A program made the position numbers and the translations under genes. The notes below the pieces were generated by a model. It did not search any database. It saw only the letters and a program-made list of their open reading frames with translations, and had not been told where the DNA came from. From Methanoculleus sp. UBA208 (GTDB lineage: Archaea; Halobacteriota; Methanomicrobia; Methanomicrobiales; Methanoculleaceae), in the NCBI RefSeq assembly GCF_002498065.1, contig NZ_DAFZ01000040.1, positions 1 to 64,000 on the forward strand: a stretch of DNA of 64,000 bases. The letters run 5' to 3'. Shown piece after piece: positions 50,788 to 58,804 of the stretch. Position 1 is the first letter of the stretch, and every line of letters begins with the position of its first letter.

Positions 50788-51810
50788 CTACTCCTCCCGG
50801 CCCCCGTTGCCCATCATCTCTCCAATCCACCGGGTCTCCTCCCAGCTCTCGAGGAGGAGCTTCACCGCGATCGTCAGCGGTATGGCGAGGAAAATCCCGA
50901 CCGCCCCAAGGACGAATCCCCAGAAGACGACGGAGAAGAGGACGACGAACGGCGAGAGGTTGAGTTCCCGCCCGGCCATCCGGGGAAGGACGAGGTTCTC
51001 GGCGGCGGCGTCGATGAGGGCGATGACGACGATGACGGTTATAGCCCCTGCCGGCCCGAACTCGATGAGAGCGAGGAGGGTGGGCGGGATCGCGGCTGCA
51101 GCGAGGCCGATGTAGGGGACATAGCTCAGGACGAAGGCGATGAACCCCCAGAGCACCGCAAAGTCGACCCCGAGGAGGGTGAGGAAGAGCCCGGTCCCGA
51201 CGCCGGTGATCAGGTTCACCTTCGTCCTGACCACCACGTAATCGATGAGGATCCGGCCCGACTGCGAGAAGTGCCGGTAGAGTGAGCTCGCCGGTCCCAG
51301 GCGCCGCGCGAGGGCAGCCTTGAGCCGCGGCCCCTCAAGGAGAAGAAACCCGATCCCGACGAAGACGAGAAAGATGTCGAAGGTGATGCTCCCGACCTGC
51401 CGGGCGAGCCCGGCCGCCTGCTGGATCACGAACCCCTGGTCGACGTAGTCCCATACCGTGAAGCTGCCGGGGTCGATGCCGTAATCGGTGAGGACGGCCG
51501 CCTGCGCCTCGAGGCTCGCCTGGTACTGCGGCAGGGATCGGATAAACCCGGTGAAGGCCGCACCGAGGAAGGCGAGCGCCCCGACGAGGATCCCGATGAG
51601 TCCCACGACCACCGTACCGGCGGCGATGACCGGGGGCACTCCCCGGCGTCTCAGCCATGTCATGACGGGCGCGGTGATCATGGCGAAGAAGACGGCGACG
51701 AGGAACGGGCCGAGGATCGGGGTGGCTACCCGGATCCCCGCGAGCACGATGACGACCGCCGCCCCGACGATAGCGATACGGGCAGGGGGAGGGAGGCTCT
51801 CGGCGGTCAT
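50788..51810 (-). CDS. AI-2E family transporter, second copy
   Basis: The protein of about 340 residues has the same layout as the copy at 45467-46483: ILGPFLVAVFFAMITAPVMT, ALWGFIAFVLSYVPYIGLAA, VFWGFVLGAVGIFLAIPLTI and LLESWEETRWIGEMM. Start ATG 51810, with GTG 51816 possible. The upstream gene on the same strand is the SulP transporter, 54 bp away, so they may be an operon. Confidence 0.88.
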   Translation of the reverse strand: MTAESLPPPARIAIVGAAVVIVLAGIRVATPILGPFLVAVFFAMITAPVMTWLRRRGVPPVIAAGTVVVGLIGILVGALAFLGAAFTGFIRSLPQYQASLEAQAAVLTDYGIDPGSFTVWDYVDQGFVIQQAAGLARQVGSITFDIFLVFVGIGFLLLEGPRLKAALARRLGPASSLYRHFSQSGRILIDYVVVRTKVNLITGVGTGLFLTLLGVDFAVLWGFIAFVLSYVPYIGLAAAAIPPTLLALIEFGPAGAITVIVVIALIDAAAENLVLPRMAGRELNLSPFVVLFSVVFWGFVLGAVGIFLAIPLTIAVKLLLESWEETRWIGEMMGNGGREE

Positions 51811-51864
51811 ATCCACGAGGAAGGTATGGGCGCTCCCGAAAGAAAGAGTTTTCCGGGCGAGGTC

Positions 51865-53514
51865 TCACTCCCCGGCCTCCGCCGCCCGGATCGCCTCCGT
51901 GAGCGACTCCCAGGCGACCGGCGTCGCGAGGAAGATGTTTCCGTGACCGATGGCCTCCGCCGCCCCGGTCCCTTCGAGGCCAGCAAGAAGCCAGGGGTCG
52001 ACCTCGGCGAGGATGAGCCGGTTTCCCCCGGCCTCGACCTGCCGGGCGTAGCGCTTCAGCATCCGAAAGAGCCCGGTTCCGGCTTCGACCCTCCCCCGGA
52101 GAGCGAGGATCACGACGGCGCCCTCTGCCCCTTCCGGGGACGGGAGCGACCGTTCGATCGCCCGGAGGGTAGCGAAATAGACGCTGCCGGAGATCGAGAG
52201 TATGGTGAGGCGGCCGCCCGGGAGCCGTTTTGGCGCCGGTTCTTCCCGGAACATCCCCCCGGCCACCGGGATGAGGCGGACCACGGTCGCCTCCCGGGTG
52301 GAGGTGACCAGGTAGATGGCAAGCGAGATGAAGACGCCGACGTAGATACTGTACTGGAGCGGCAGGACCTGGGTGGAGACGAAGGTGGCGACCATGGCCC
52401 AGCGCCCGGGACGGGAGTATTTCCAGACGCAGGCAATCTCGCGGGGTTGGTACATGAGTTCGATCCCGATGAGAACCAGGATGCCGGCGAGGGCCGGGAG
52501 CGGGATCAGTTCCGCGAGCGGTCCCGCGAGGACGACGACCGCCCCGACGAGGGCGCCGGAGATAAGGTTGGCCATCCGGGTTTCTGCCCCTGCGGCGACG
52601 TTGAGCGCCGTCGCCGAAAGCGACCCGCTCGCCGGTGCGCATTGGAGGAAGCTACAGAGGATGTTCGTGACCCCCTGTCCCGAGAAGTCCCGGTTCACGT
52701 CGGCGATGGTGCCGTCGGGCTCCGGGGTCGTCTCCGTGATCCCGACGGTCATCACGAGCCCGATGATGGCGAGGGCGAGCGCCGGGACGAGGAATCCGGG
52801 CGCGAGGGCGAGGTCGGGGGCGGCAGGAACCGGGAGGCCGGCGGGGATGGCGGCGATATCGCCGACGAGCGCGACCTCCGGGAATGCGGCCAGAACGAGG
52901 AGGGTTGCGATGATGACCGGGAGGAGGAAGGCGACGGAACGAAGGGGCGGCACCCGCCTGAAGGCGAGGACGAGGGCGATGGTGAGGATGCCGACCGCGA
53001 GCGCCTGCGGCTGGATCTCGCCCGTGTGGAGGAGGAGGTCGGGCACGGCGAGGATCCGGATCGCTTCTCCCGGAAGTTCGTAGCCGGTGAGGTTCCCGAG
53101 CTGCCCGAGGACGATGAGGAGCGCTGCTCCCGTGACGAACCCGGTGAGGACGGCGTTCGAGACGAACCGGGTCAGGCTGCCCGCCTTGACGAGCCCGAAC
53201 CCGAGCTGAAAGAGCCCGACAAGGAGCGTCAGGACAAAAAGGCTGGCCGGGATGTCGGCCTCCGGGACCGGGGCGAGGACCGAGTAGATCGAGACCGCGA
53301 GGACGTTTGAGAGCATCACCTTGAGGTAGGAGGAGCCGGTGAGGAGCGCCGCGATCGCCGTCGCGAACCCGGCGGTATAGAGGCCGTAAAGCGGGTTGAT
53401 CCCGGCGACGAGAGCGAACCCCATCACCTGCGGTATGCCGACGAGGGCGGTGGTCGCCCCGGCGACCAGGTCGGCCGGAAAGCTCCTCCTCCAGTTCGGC
53501 TCACCGGCGGGCAT
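51865..53514 (-). CDS. SulP family anion transporter with STAS domain
   Basis: The 549 residues have the SulP membrane part (FPADLVAGATTALVGIPQVM, ALVAGINPLYGLYTAGFATA, LAGILVLIGIELMYQPREIA) and a C-terminal STAS domain (LTILSISGSVYFATLRAIER; GAVVILALRGRVEAGTGLFR). It probably takes up sulfate, bicarbonate or a related anion. The core glycine/proline-rich helices are intact. It starts at ATG 53514. Confidence 0.9.
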   Translation of the reverse strand: MPAGEPNWRRSFPADLVAGATTALVGIPQVMGFALVAGINPLYGLYTAGFATAIAALLTGSSYLKVMLSNVLAVSIYSVLAPVPEADIPASLFVLTLLVGLFQLGFGLVKAGSLTRFVSNAVLTGFVTGAALLIVLGQLGNLTGYELPGEAIRILAVPDLLLHTGEIQPQALAVGILTIALVLAFRRVPPLRSVAFLLPVIIATLLVLAAFPEVALVGDIAAIPAGLPVPAAPDLALAPGFLVPALALAIIGLVMTVGITETTPEPDGTIADVNRDFSGQGVTNILCSFLQCAPASGSLSATALNVAAGAETRMANLISGALVGAVVVLAGPLAELIPLPALAGILVLIGIELMYQPREIACVWKYSRPGRWAMVATFVSTQVLPLQYSIYVGVFISLAIYLVTSTREATVVRLIPVAGGMFREEPAPKRLPGGRLTILSISGSVYFATLRAIERSLPSPEGAEGAVVILALRGRVEAGTGLFRMLKRYARQVEAGGNRLILAEVDPWLLAGLEGTGAAEAIGHGNIFLATPVAWESLTEAIRAAEAGE

Positions 53515-53563
53515 GCTCGGGGAGGGTGCGGGGCGCGGGATATAGGTTGCCCTGCCGGAGACT

Positions 53564-53630
53564 GTGGTCTAGCTGATTGTGACCCCGCCTAATCAGGGCG
53601 ACGCCATAACCAGCTAGACCACCACATCCC
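53564..53630 (-). pseudogene. tRNA-Val-like remnant forming an inverted repeat
   Basis: On the minus strand GTGGTCTAGCTGGTTATGGC and then GTCGCCCTGATTAGGCGGGG follow the D-arm and anticodon arm of archaeal tRNA-Val, with GAT or a degraded GAC in the loop. The T arm and a matching acceptor stem are missing. Instead the 3' part is CAGCTAGACCAC, the exact complement of the D-arm. A 12-bp inverted repeat (53564-53575 with 53611-53622) results. It is a non-functional remnant or a rearranged piece. Confidence 0.55.
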
Positions 53631-53671
53631 GGGGCCCCGCCATTGCCGGAAAAAACACTTTAATGTATTTT

Positions 53672-53685
53672 TACACATATGTGTA
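53672..53685. promoter_or_regulatory. 14-bp palindrome TACACATATGTGTA before the DUF5320 gene
   Basis: A perfect 14-bp palindrome lies 19 bp before ATG 53705, in an AT-rich stretch that follows TTTAATGTA. Its centre CATATG and right half ATGTGTA recur at 61311-61320, before the first NifX-like gene. It looks like the operator of a repressor such as the DUF134 protein encoded downstream. Confidence 0.5.
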
Positions 53686-53704
53686 TTAATTGAGGTGATA
53701 CAAC

Positions 53705-53905
53705 ATGCCAGGATTTGATGGAACCGGACCGGCCGGCCGCGGCCCGATGACGGGCGGCCGCCGGGGCCGGTGCGTCCTGCCCGGGACGCCGGCGGCGGAA
53801 GGCGAATCTTCCACGCCGGTGCTTCGCGGCATCGGCCGGGGCGGTATCCCGTGGGGATGCGGTCGCGGCTTTGGCCGTGGCGGCCGGGCACGCGGTCGGT
53901 GGTAA
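53705..53905 (+). CDS. DUF5320-like Gly/Arg-rich protein
   Basis: The 66 residues begin with MPGFDGTGPAGRGPMTGGRRGRC-like sequence (key residues G-T-G-P near position 6-9 and GPMTG near 13-17), as in DUF5320 proteins. These are often found beside NifX-type and DUF134 genes in anaerobes. The tail is rich in Gly and Arg (RGFGRGGRARGRW in part). Function unknown. Confidence 0.75.
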   Translation: MPGFDGTGPAGRGPMTGGRRGRCVLPGTPAAEGESSTPVLRGIGRGGIPWGCGRGFGRGGRARGRW

Positions 53906-53970
53906 CGGCCGGTGCCGGAGCGAAGGCACTATCTGCATGTGGGACGGAGCTCTTCTCCAGAGATGATACC

Positions 53971-54348
53971 ATGAACGAGAGAGAGCCCGGCGAGGGGCGC
54001 GGCCGCCGCCAGCGGGGCCGCCCCCGGGTCCGCCGGATCATCGGGGATCGGGGAGCGTTTCGCTGTTTTGGCCCCCTCTGCGGGGGTCCCGACGAGTTTG
54101 TCGTCATCCTCCCCGAGGAGGTGGAGACCCTCCGGCTCGTCGACCTCCAGGGACTTGAGCAGGAGGAGGCCGCCGTTGCCCTCGGCGTCTCCAGAAAGAC
54201 CCTCTGGCGCGACCTCCACGAGGCGCGGGCGAAGGTCGCCGACGCCCTGGTGCACGGGAAGACGATCCGGATCGGCGGGTGCGGCCGCCGGCGGGAGGAG
54301 GGGTGTCCGGAAGACGAGGACACCTCCTTCGAACCGTCGCCGAGATGA
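53971..54348 (+). CDS. DUF134 helix-turn-helix protein
   Basis: The 125 residues are of the DUF134 family: RPRVRRIIGDRGAFRCFGP near the start, the HTH LEQEEAAVALGVSRKTLWRD, and a tail with two cysteines. It is predicted to bind DNA. In anaerobes it is commonly near DUF5320 and NifX-type genes, which fits the layout here. It may read the CATATG palindromes; this is inference. Start ATG 53971. Confidence 0.85.
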   Translation: MNEREPGEGRGRRQRGRPRVRRIIGDRGAFRCFGPLCGGPDEFVVILPEEVETLRLVDLQGLEQEEAAVALGVSRKTLWRDLHEARAKVADALVHGKTIRIGGCGRRREEGCPEDEDTSFEPSPR

Positions 54349-54405
54349 GGGCATGCGCTCTGCACCTTTTTGAAGCGGTTCAAAACCCGATCCGGCCATG
54401 TATGA

Positions 54406-54978
54406 CTAGTTCATCCCCATATCGTGCAGTTGATTGGCGCTTTCATCGAACGACTGGTGGATAATAAAATATTGCACCCGACCGGCTTTGATGCACTCCC
54501 TGACTGCACGTTCCCGTTTACTCAGGCTGGCGGCTTTGCCCGTTTTTATCTCAACGAAGACCACGTTCTGCACTTCATCGGCGTCGGACAACCCGTCAAA
54601 GACGATGAGATCGACCGGAGTCCCTAAAAACCGTGCATCCTTTGGATTGTAGGGGAAGTCCGGGAAGTAGGGGATGAGGCACTCCGTGACCTTCCCCCGG
54701 GTCACCGATTGGCTGCGCCTGACCGCATCGGTGCGGATATTCCCCTCTTCGTCCTGCCTCCACGTTTCAAACAGGATCTTTGCTTTTTCGTCCGAAAGAC
54801 GCTTGAGTTCCTGCTCTTTCCAGTTTTCAATATCTTCTCGTTCCCTCCGGCGCCAGGACTCGAATATCTCCCGTGCTTTTTGCTCGACCTGACCCTGGAT
54901 CCTGGAGTATTTGTAAAATAGAACTAAAACAGCAAGAAACAATAAAAGGATGACGCCCCATTCGATCAGATCGATCAT
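54406..54978 (-). CDS. Holliday junction resolvase-related nuclease, membrane anchored
   Basis: The 190 residues have an N-terminal membrane helix (WGVILLLFLAVLVLFYKYSR), a coiled region with many Glu and Arg, and a C-terminal PD-(D/E)XK nuclease-like core: FLGTPVDLIVFDGLSDADEV and VVFVEIKTGKAASLSKRERA, then IKAGRVQYFIIH. This fits the Holliday junction resolvase-related family of archaea. The composition is more AT-rich than its neighbours. Confidence 0.78.
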   Translation of the reverse strand: MIDLIEWGVILLLFLAVLVLFYKYSRIQGQVEQKAREIFESWRRREREDIENWKEQELKRLSDEKAKILFETWRQDEEGNIRTDAVRRSQSVTRGKVTECLIPYFPDFPYNPKDARFLGTPVDLIVFDGLSDADEVQNVVFVEIKTGKAASLSKRERAVRECIKAGRVQYFIIHQSFDESANQLHDMGMN

Positions 54979-55141
54979 AGTATCTTAGGAAAGTCTCACG
55001 TGCCGGCAGATAGGCTTTTTCTAACGGATTTCCCTGCAAGGCATTGGATGGACGCTCATTTATAAAACCGCCTTGCGGAACTGCTCCGCAGAACCGACCC
55101 TTCAAGTACCGCATCTTCCCATGGGGTACTCGTAAAACATA

Positions 55142-55216
55142 TGGGCCCGGAGGGATTCGAACCCACGACCGCCCGGTTATGAGCCGGGCGCTCTGACCGG
55201 ACTAAGCTACGGGCCC
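55142..55216 (-). tRNA. tRNA with CAT anticodon (elongator Met or Ile2)
   Basis: The minus strand folds into a full cloverleaf of 75 nt: acceptor GGGCCCG pairing with CGGGCCC, the D-arm GCTTAGTCCGGTCAGAGC, an anticodon loop CTCATAA with CAT, and the T-arm GTGGGTTCGAATCCCTC (stem mismatched at its ends). CCA is not encoded. CAT is read by elongator tRNA-Met or by tRNA-Ile2 after modification. The GGGCCCGTAGC start resembles archaeal tRNA-Ile, so Ile2 is quite possible. Confidence 0.92.
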
Positions 55217-55460
55217 GAGAATTGTGATGCAGCCGACCTGAATTCAGAAACGGCGCATTTATTTCAGATCTCCGGGATTTTCCCGGAATATCACTGCATA
55301 TAAATATTGTTCTTTGATCATAAAAACATTGTGCGCGTTCTGCAGGGCGCCTGCATACCCGACAGGCGTAACGTCCGGAAGTCCGCCGTGCAAACCTCCC
55401 GGCGGGTCTCCGGCACCTGTAGTATGAGAGACTGCCTGCAGAATGCTCCGAAAAACCCAC

Positions 55461-55751
55461 CTACCGCATCTTCTGGTGCTGCTCTTTCCACTGCATCCAG
55501 TTGTTGTAGGCGTTCATATCCCTCTGCTTGAGGATATCCTGGATACTGTTGTCGATCTCGGTGGTCGTCATCCCGCTGTGCGTGCTCCCCTGGATCTGCT
55601 GGGTGATCTCGTCCGCCAGCTGCTGGTTTGCTCCGGCGTTCTGCACCGATCTCCTGATCTTGTCAGGGTTGAACTCCTCCTCCTGGTTGTTGGTCTTCCG
55701 GACCACGGTCTCCTGCCAGGGCCGGGACTCCATCTGCTGTTGTTCCGCCAT
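55461..55751 (-). CDS. Orphan ATP-cone domain protein
   Basis: The 96 residues hold an ATP-cone, the nucleotide-sensing domain of ribonucleotide reductases and NrdR: ETVVRKTNNQEEEFNPDKIR, RSVQNAGANQQLADEITQQI and IDNSIQDILKQRDM. It is not fused to any enzyme and no reductase gene is in the window. It may regulate one in trans or sense ATP/dATP itself. A TTATAAG TATA box at about 55912 would give a leader of about 135 bases. Confidence 0.8.
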   Translation of the reverse strand: MAEQQQMESRPWQETVVRKTNNQEEEFNPDKIRRSVQNAGANQQLADEITQQIQGSTHSGMTTTEIDNSIQDILKQRDMNAYNNWMQWKEQHQKMR

Positions 55752-56013
55752 TATCATCACCACATCAATACCTGTTCTGCTTTTCTCGAGGCCCGGGTGC
55801 CCGTTGCATCCCGGCTCTTTTTCCTGGATAACGGTTTTCCGGGCGCTCCACCCGGCCCCGCTTCGGTTGCAAGCTGCAGCCTGCCGGGCAACAGTGGGAC
55901 ATCGCATACTTATAAGTTGCGGCTGCCGCCCCTCGTGCCCTTCCCGCCGAAGCAATGGATTAACGGCGCCTTCCCGGGTGGCGAAGAACCGAACGAATCT
56001 ACTGTGTGGGGCA
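55752..56013. other. Leader and spacer upstream of the ATP-cone gene
   Basis: This stretch holds the probable promoter (palindromic ACTTATAAGT at about 55909-55918) and a long untranslated leader for the ATP-cone gene. Short pairs such as CCGGGTGGAGCGCCCGG could fold in the leader. No known riboswitch is recognised. Confidence 0.35.
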
Positions 56014-56272
56014 TGCACCCGGCGGAACGGCGGGTGCACGAGAAAAGGCGAAGCGTTTTCGAGTTGCGACGAGCCGTAGGGTGCAATGTTCCGGAGAACG
56101 ACTGTCCGTAGGATGCGATGGCCCGGAGGGTGCGACGTTCCAACGGAATGCGACTGCCCTATGGGCAGGAGTTTGAGCACCGATAGGTGCAAACGGAGCA
56201 TGAGAAGCCGCCAGGCTTCGAGCCGCGACTGCCGGAATGACAGGAGCGTGAGCACCGTCAGGTGCTCGAGCT
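56014..56272 (+). repeat. Intergenic hairpin array C, with six tandem units of about 17 bp
   Basis: Beginning with an 8-bp-stem hairpin (56014-56038) and GAAAAGGC-GAA-GCGTTTTC (56042-56060), it continues as six tandem units at 56066, 56083, 56100, 56115, 56132 and 56150. Each has GCGAC-like sequence, then a small stem-loop with different bases. Then come GCACC-GATA-GGTGC (56177-56190), GAAGCC-GCCA-GGCTTC (56204-56219) and GAGCACC-GTCA-GGTGCTC (56250-56267). It is just beyond the stop of the phosphomannomutase gene. Arrays A and B share its motifs. Confidence 0.78.
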
Positions 56273-56279
56273 CCGGCCC

Positions 56280-57626
56280 TTACGCCCCCCTCGCCCCCTC
56301 CTCGGCGTCCCGGATGGCCGAGAGCACCTCCTCTCTCCTCTCGTCGAGGGCCTCCGCCGTATCCGCCTCGATGTTCAGCCGCACCACCGGCTCGGTGTGG
56401 GAGCGGCGGATGTTGAACCACCAGTCGGGATAGGTCACCGTCAACCCGTCGAGCCTGTCGAGGTCCGCGTCGCGGTAGCGCGCCGCAAGCACCGCGAGCA
56501 CCGCCGCGGGATCGTTCACCTGGAGGTTGATCTCTCCGGTCGAGGGGTAACGGTCCAGCGGCCGGATGAGGTCGGAGAGCGTCCGGCCGCTCGCGGCGAG
56601 GATGTTTGCGATCATGACCAGCGTGAGGAGTCCGTTGTCGGCAAACCCCATATCCCGGTAGTAGTAGTGCCCGGAGAGTTCCCCGGCGAACAGCGCGTCC
56701 TCCTCCCGCATCAGTGCCTTGATGAAGGCGTGACCGACCCTTGAGCGGACACCCCGGCCCCCGGCCCGATCGATCGCCTCGCGGACCGCCCGGCTTGAGC
56801 GGAGGTCGTAGAGGATCGTCGCCCCCGGCTTCTCCTCGAGCAGGAACTCCGCGATGAGCCCGGTCACCAGGTCTTCCCGGACCCGCTCGCCCCGCTCGTC
56901 GATGAAACCGCACCGGTCGCCGTCACCGTCGAACGCGACCCCCATGTCGGCACCCTCCGCGACGACCCTGTCCTGCAGTTCCCGGGTGGTCGCGGGGTCG
57001 AGCGGGTTTGCGTGGTGGTGGGGGAACCGGCCGTCGGGCTCGAGATACAGCGGCGAAAGGCGCCATGCCGGGACCCGGTCGAAGAGCCGGGGCACCTCCG
57101 GCCCGGCCATCCCGTTCCCGGCATCCACGACGACCGTGAGGGGTTTCGGTGCCCGGACGAACCCGGCCACCGTCCCGATGTAGGCGTCCAGCATCTCGAT
57201 CTCGCGGGACGACCCCCCGGCGCGGGCGACCTCCTCCTCCCCTACCCGGGTCTCGAGGAGCGGCAGGTCGCGGTCGCCGGAGAGGGGGACGGCGTTTTCG
57301 CGGGCGAGTTTGAACCCGTTCATCTCCCCCGGGAGGTGGGAGGCGGTCACCATCGCCCCGCCGTCGAACCCCCCGGCAACGACGGCGTAGTTGAGGAGCG
57401 GGGTGCTCGCCATCCCGATATCGGCGACCTCCGCCCCGGCTTCGACCGCACCCCTGATGAACGCCCGGGCGAGCGGTACCGAGGATGGCCGCATGTCCCG
57501 CCCGACGACGATCCGCTCCGCTGCAAGAAGCGCGACGAAGGCGTTCCCGATCCTCTGCGCAGTCGCTTCGTCGAGTTCGTCCGGGTAGCGCCCCCGGATG
57601 TCGTAGGCCCGAAAGATCCCGGCCAT
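56280..57626 (-). CDS. Phosphomannomutase/phosphoglucosamine mutase family
   Basis: The 448 residues start FRAYDIRGRYPDELDEATAQ and have the phosphoserine loop TASHLPGEMNGFKLA. Here TASHLPG replaces the usual TASHNP, so the Ser is kept but Asn is not. The metal loop is GVAFDGDGDRCGFID, and FAGELSGHYYY is the sugar-binding loop. It interconverts hexose 1- and 6-phosphates for glycan or cell-wall sugar synthesis. Third gene in the operon: its ATG directly follows the nifS stop. Confidence 0.88.
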   Translation of the reverse strand: MAGIFRAYDIRGRYPDELDEATAQRIGNAFVALLAAERIVVGRDMRPSSVPLARAFIRGAVEAGAEVADIGMASTPLLNYAVVAGGFDGGAMVTASHLPGEMNGFKLARENAVPLSGDRDLPLLETRVGEEEVARAGGSSREIEMLDAYIGTVAGFVRAPKPLTVVVDAGNGMAGPEVPRLFDRVPAWRLSPLYLEPDGRFPHHHANPLDPATTRELQDRVVAEGADMGVAFDGDGDRCGFIDERGERVREDLVTGLIAEFLLEEKPGATILYDLRSSRAVREAIDRAGGRGVRSRVGHAFIKALMREEDALFAGELSGHYYYRDMGFADNGLLTLVMIANILAASGRTLSDLIRPLDRYPSTGEINLQVNDPAAVLAVLAARYRDADLDRLDGLTVTYPDWWFNIRRSHTEPVVRLNIEADTAEALDERREEVLSAIRDAEEGARGA

Positions 57627-58799
57627 TCAAGCCTCCCCCCGGAGCGATGAGATCGCCCGCAGCCGCTCGATAATCCCCGGGAGCACTTCAAGGACGTAGT
57701 CGACGTCGTCGTCGGTGTTCGCGTGCCCGAGGGTGAGCCGGAGCGAGCCGTGGGCGTGCTCGGGCGGAAGGCCACAGGCGGTCAGGACGTGTGAGGGGTC
57801 GAGCGACGCCGAGGTGCAGGCGCTCCCCGTCGAGGCGGCAACCCCGAGGGCGTCGAGCATGAGAAGGATCGACTCGCCCTCGACGTAGCGGAACGCAACG
57901 TTCACGTTGTTCGCCAGCCGTTCGGTCGGGTGACCGTTCAACCGGGTGTCCGGGATCGCGTCCGGGATTCCCCGGATCAGCCGATCGCGCATCGCGGCAA
58001 TCCGGGCGGCCTTCCCGGGGATATCGGCGGTTGCAAGTTCGATCGCCCGCCCGAGCCCGACGATCCCGGGAACGTTCTCGGTTCCGGCCCGCCGGCCCCG
58101 CTCCTGCGCCCCGCCGTGCATGAACGTCGTTATGCGGGTTCCCCGCCGGATGTAGAGCGCTCCCGTCCCCTTCGGGCCGCCGAACTTGTGGGCGGAGATG
58201 GCGAGGAGGTCGGCCCCCATCTCGTCCACGTCCACCGGGAAGGCCCCGATCGCCTGGACGGCGTCGGTATGGAACGGGATTGTGTGGTCGTGTGCGACTT
58301 CCGCGATCGCCTTGATGGGTTGAATCGTCCCGATCTCGTTGTTCGCGGCCATCACCGAGACGAGGATGGCCGCATCGGTGATCGCCTCATCGACCGCCGC
58401 CGGATCGACCCGGCCGTACCCGTCCACCGGGAGGTAGGTGACCCGGTAGCCCTGCTTCTCGAGGCTCTGGCAGGTATGGAGGACGGCGTGGTGCTCGATC
58501 GCGGAGGTGACGATATGGTCGCCCTTCTTCTGCCTCACCGCCGCCGCTCCCTTGATCGCCCAGTTGTCGGCCTCCGTCCCGCCCGAGGTGAAGAAGACCT
58601 CCTCGGGGCTTGCCCCGATCGCCGCCGCCACGCGTCCCCGTGCTTCCTCCACAGCCTCCTCCGCCTCGCGGGCGAGGGAATAAAGCGACGAAGGGTTCCC
58701 GAACCGCTCCGAGAAGTAGGGGAGCATCGCCCGGGCGACCTCCGGCCGCACCGGCGTCGTCGCCGCATGGTCCATGTAGACCGACCGCCTCCGCTCCAT
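57627..58799 (-). CDS. nifS: Cysteine desulfurase
   Basis: The 390 residues have the NifS/IscS family markers: SVYMDHAATTPVRPEVARAM, FFTSGGTEADNWAIKGA, the PLP lysine in LLAISAHKFGGPKGTGALYI, and the active-site cysteine loop ASTGSACTSASLDPSHVL. It supplies sulfur from cysteine for iron-sulfur clusters. It is between the Lon-like gene (5 bp upstream) and the mutase gene. ATG 58799 is preferred; a start at 58808 is possible. Confidence 0.92.
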   Translation of the reverse strand: MERRRSVYMDHAATTPVRPEVARAMLPYFSERFGNPSSLYSLAREAEEAVEEARGRVAAAIGASPEEVFFTSGGTEADNWAIKGAAAVRQKKGDHIVTSAIEHHAVLHTCQSLEKQGYRVTYLPVDGYGRVDPAAVDEAITDAAILVSVMAANNEIGTIQPIKAIAEVAHDHTIPFHTDAVQAIGAFPVDVDEMGADLLAISAHKFGGPKGTGALYIRRGTRITTFMHGGAQERGRRAGTENVPGIVGLGRAIELATADIPGKAARIAAMRDRLIRGIPDAIPDTRLNGHPTERLANNVNVAFRYVEGESILLMLDALGVAASTGSACTSASLDPSHVLTACGLPPEHAHGSLRLTLGHANTDDDVDYVLEVLPGIIERLRAISSLRGEA

Positions 58800-58804
58800 C
58801 CGGG

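Noticed and set aside
53564..53630. A functional tRNA gene
   Set aside because: T-arm and acceptor stem are absent, so only a remnant is supported.
55752..55890. Riboswitch in the ATP-cone leader
   Set aside because: No conserved core of any known riboswitch class seen.
56066..56167. CRISPR-like periodicity of about 17 bp
   Set aside because: No spacers of constant length and no conserved repeat longer than 5-6 bases; units are small stem-loops.
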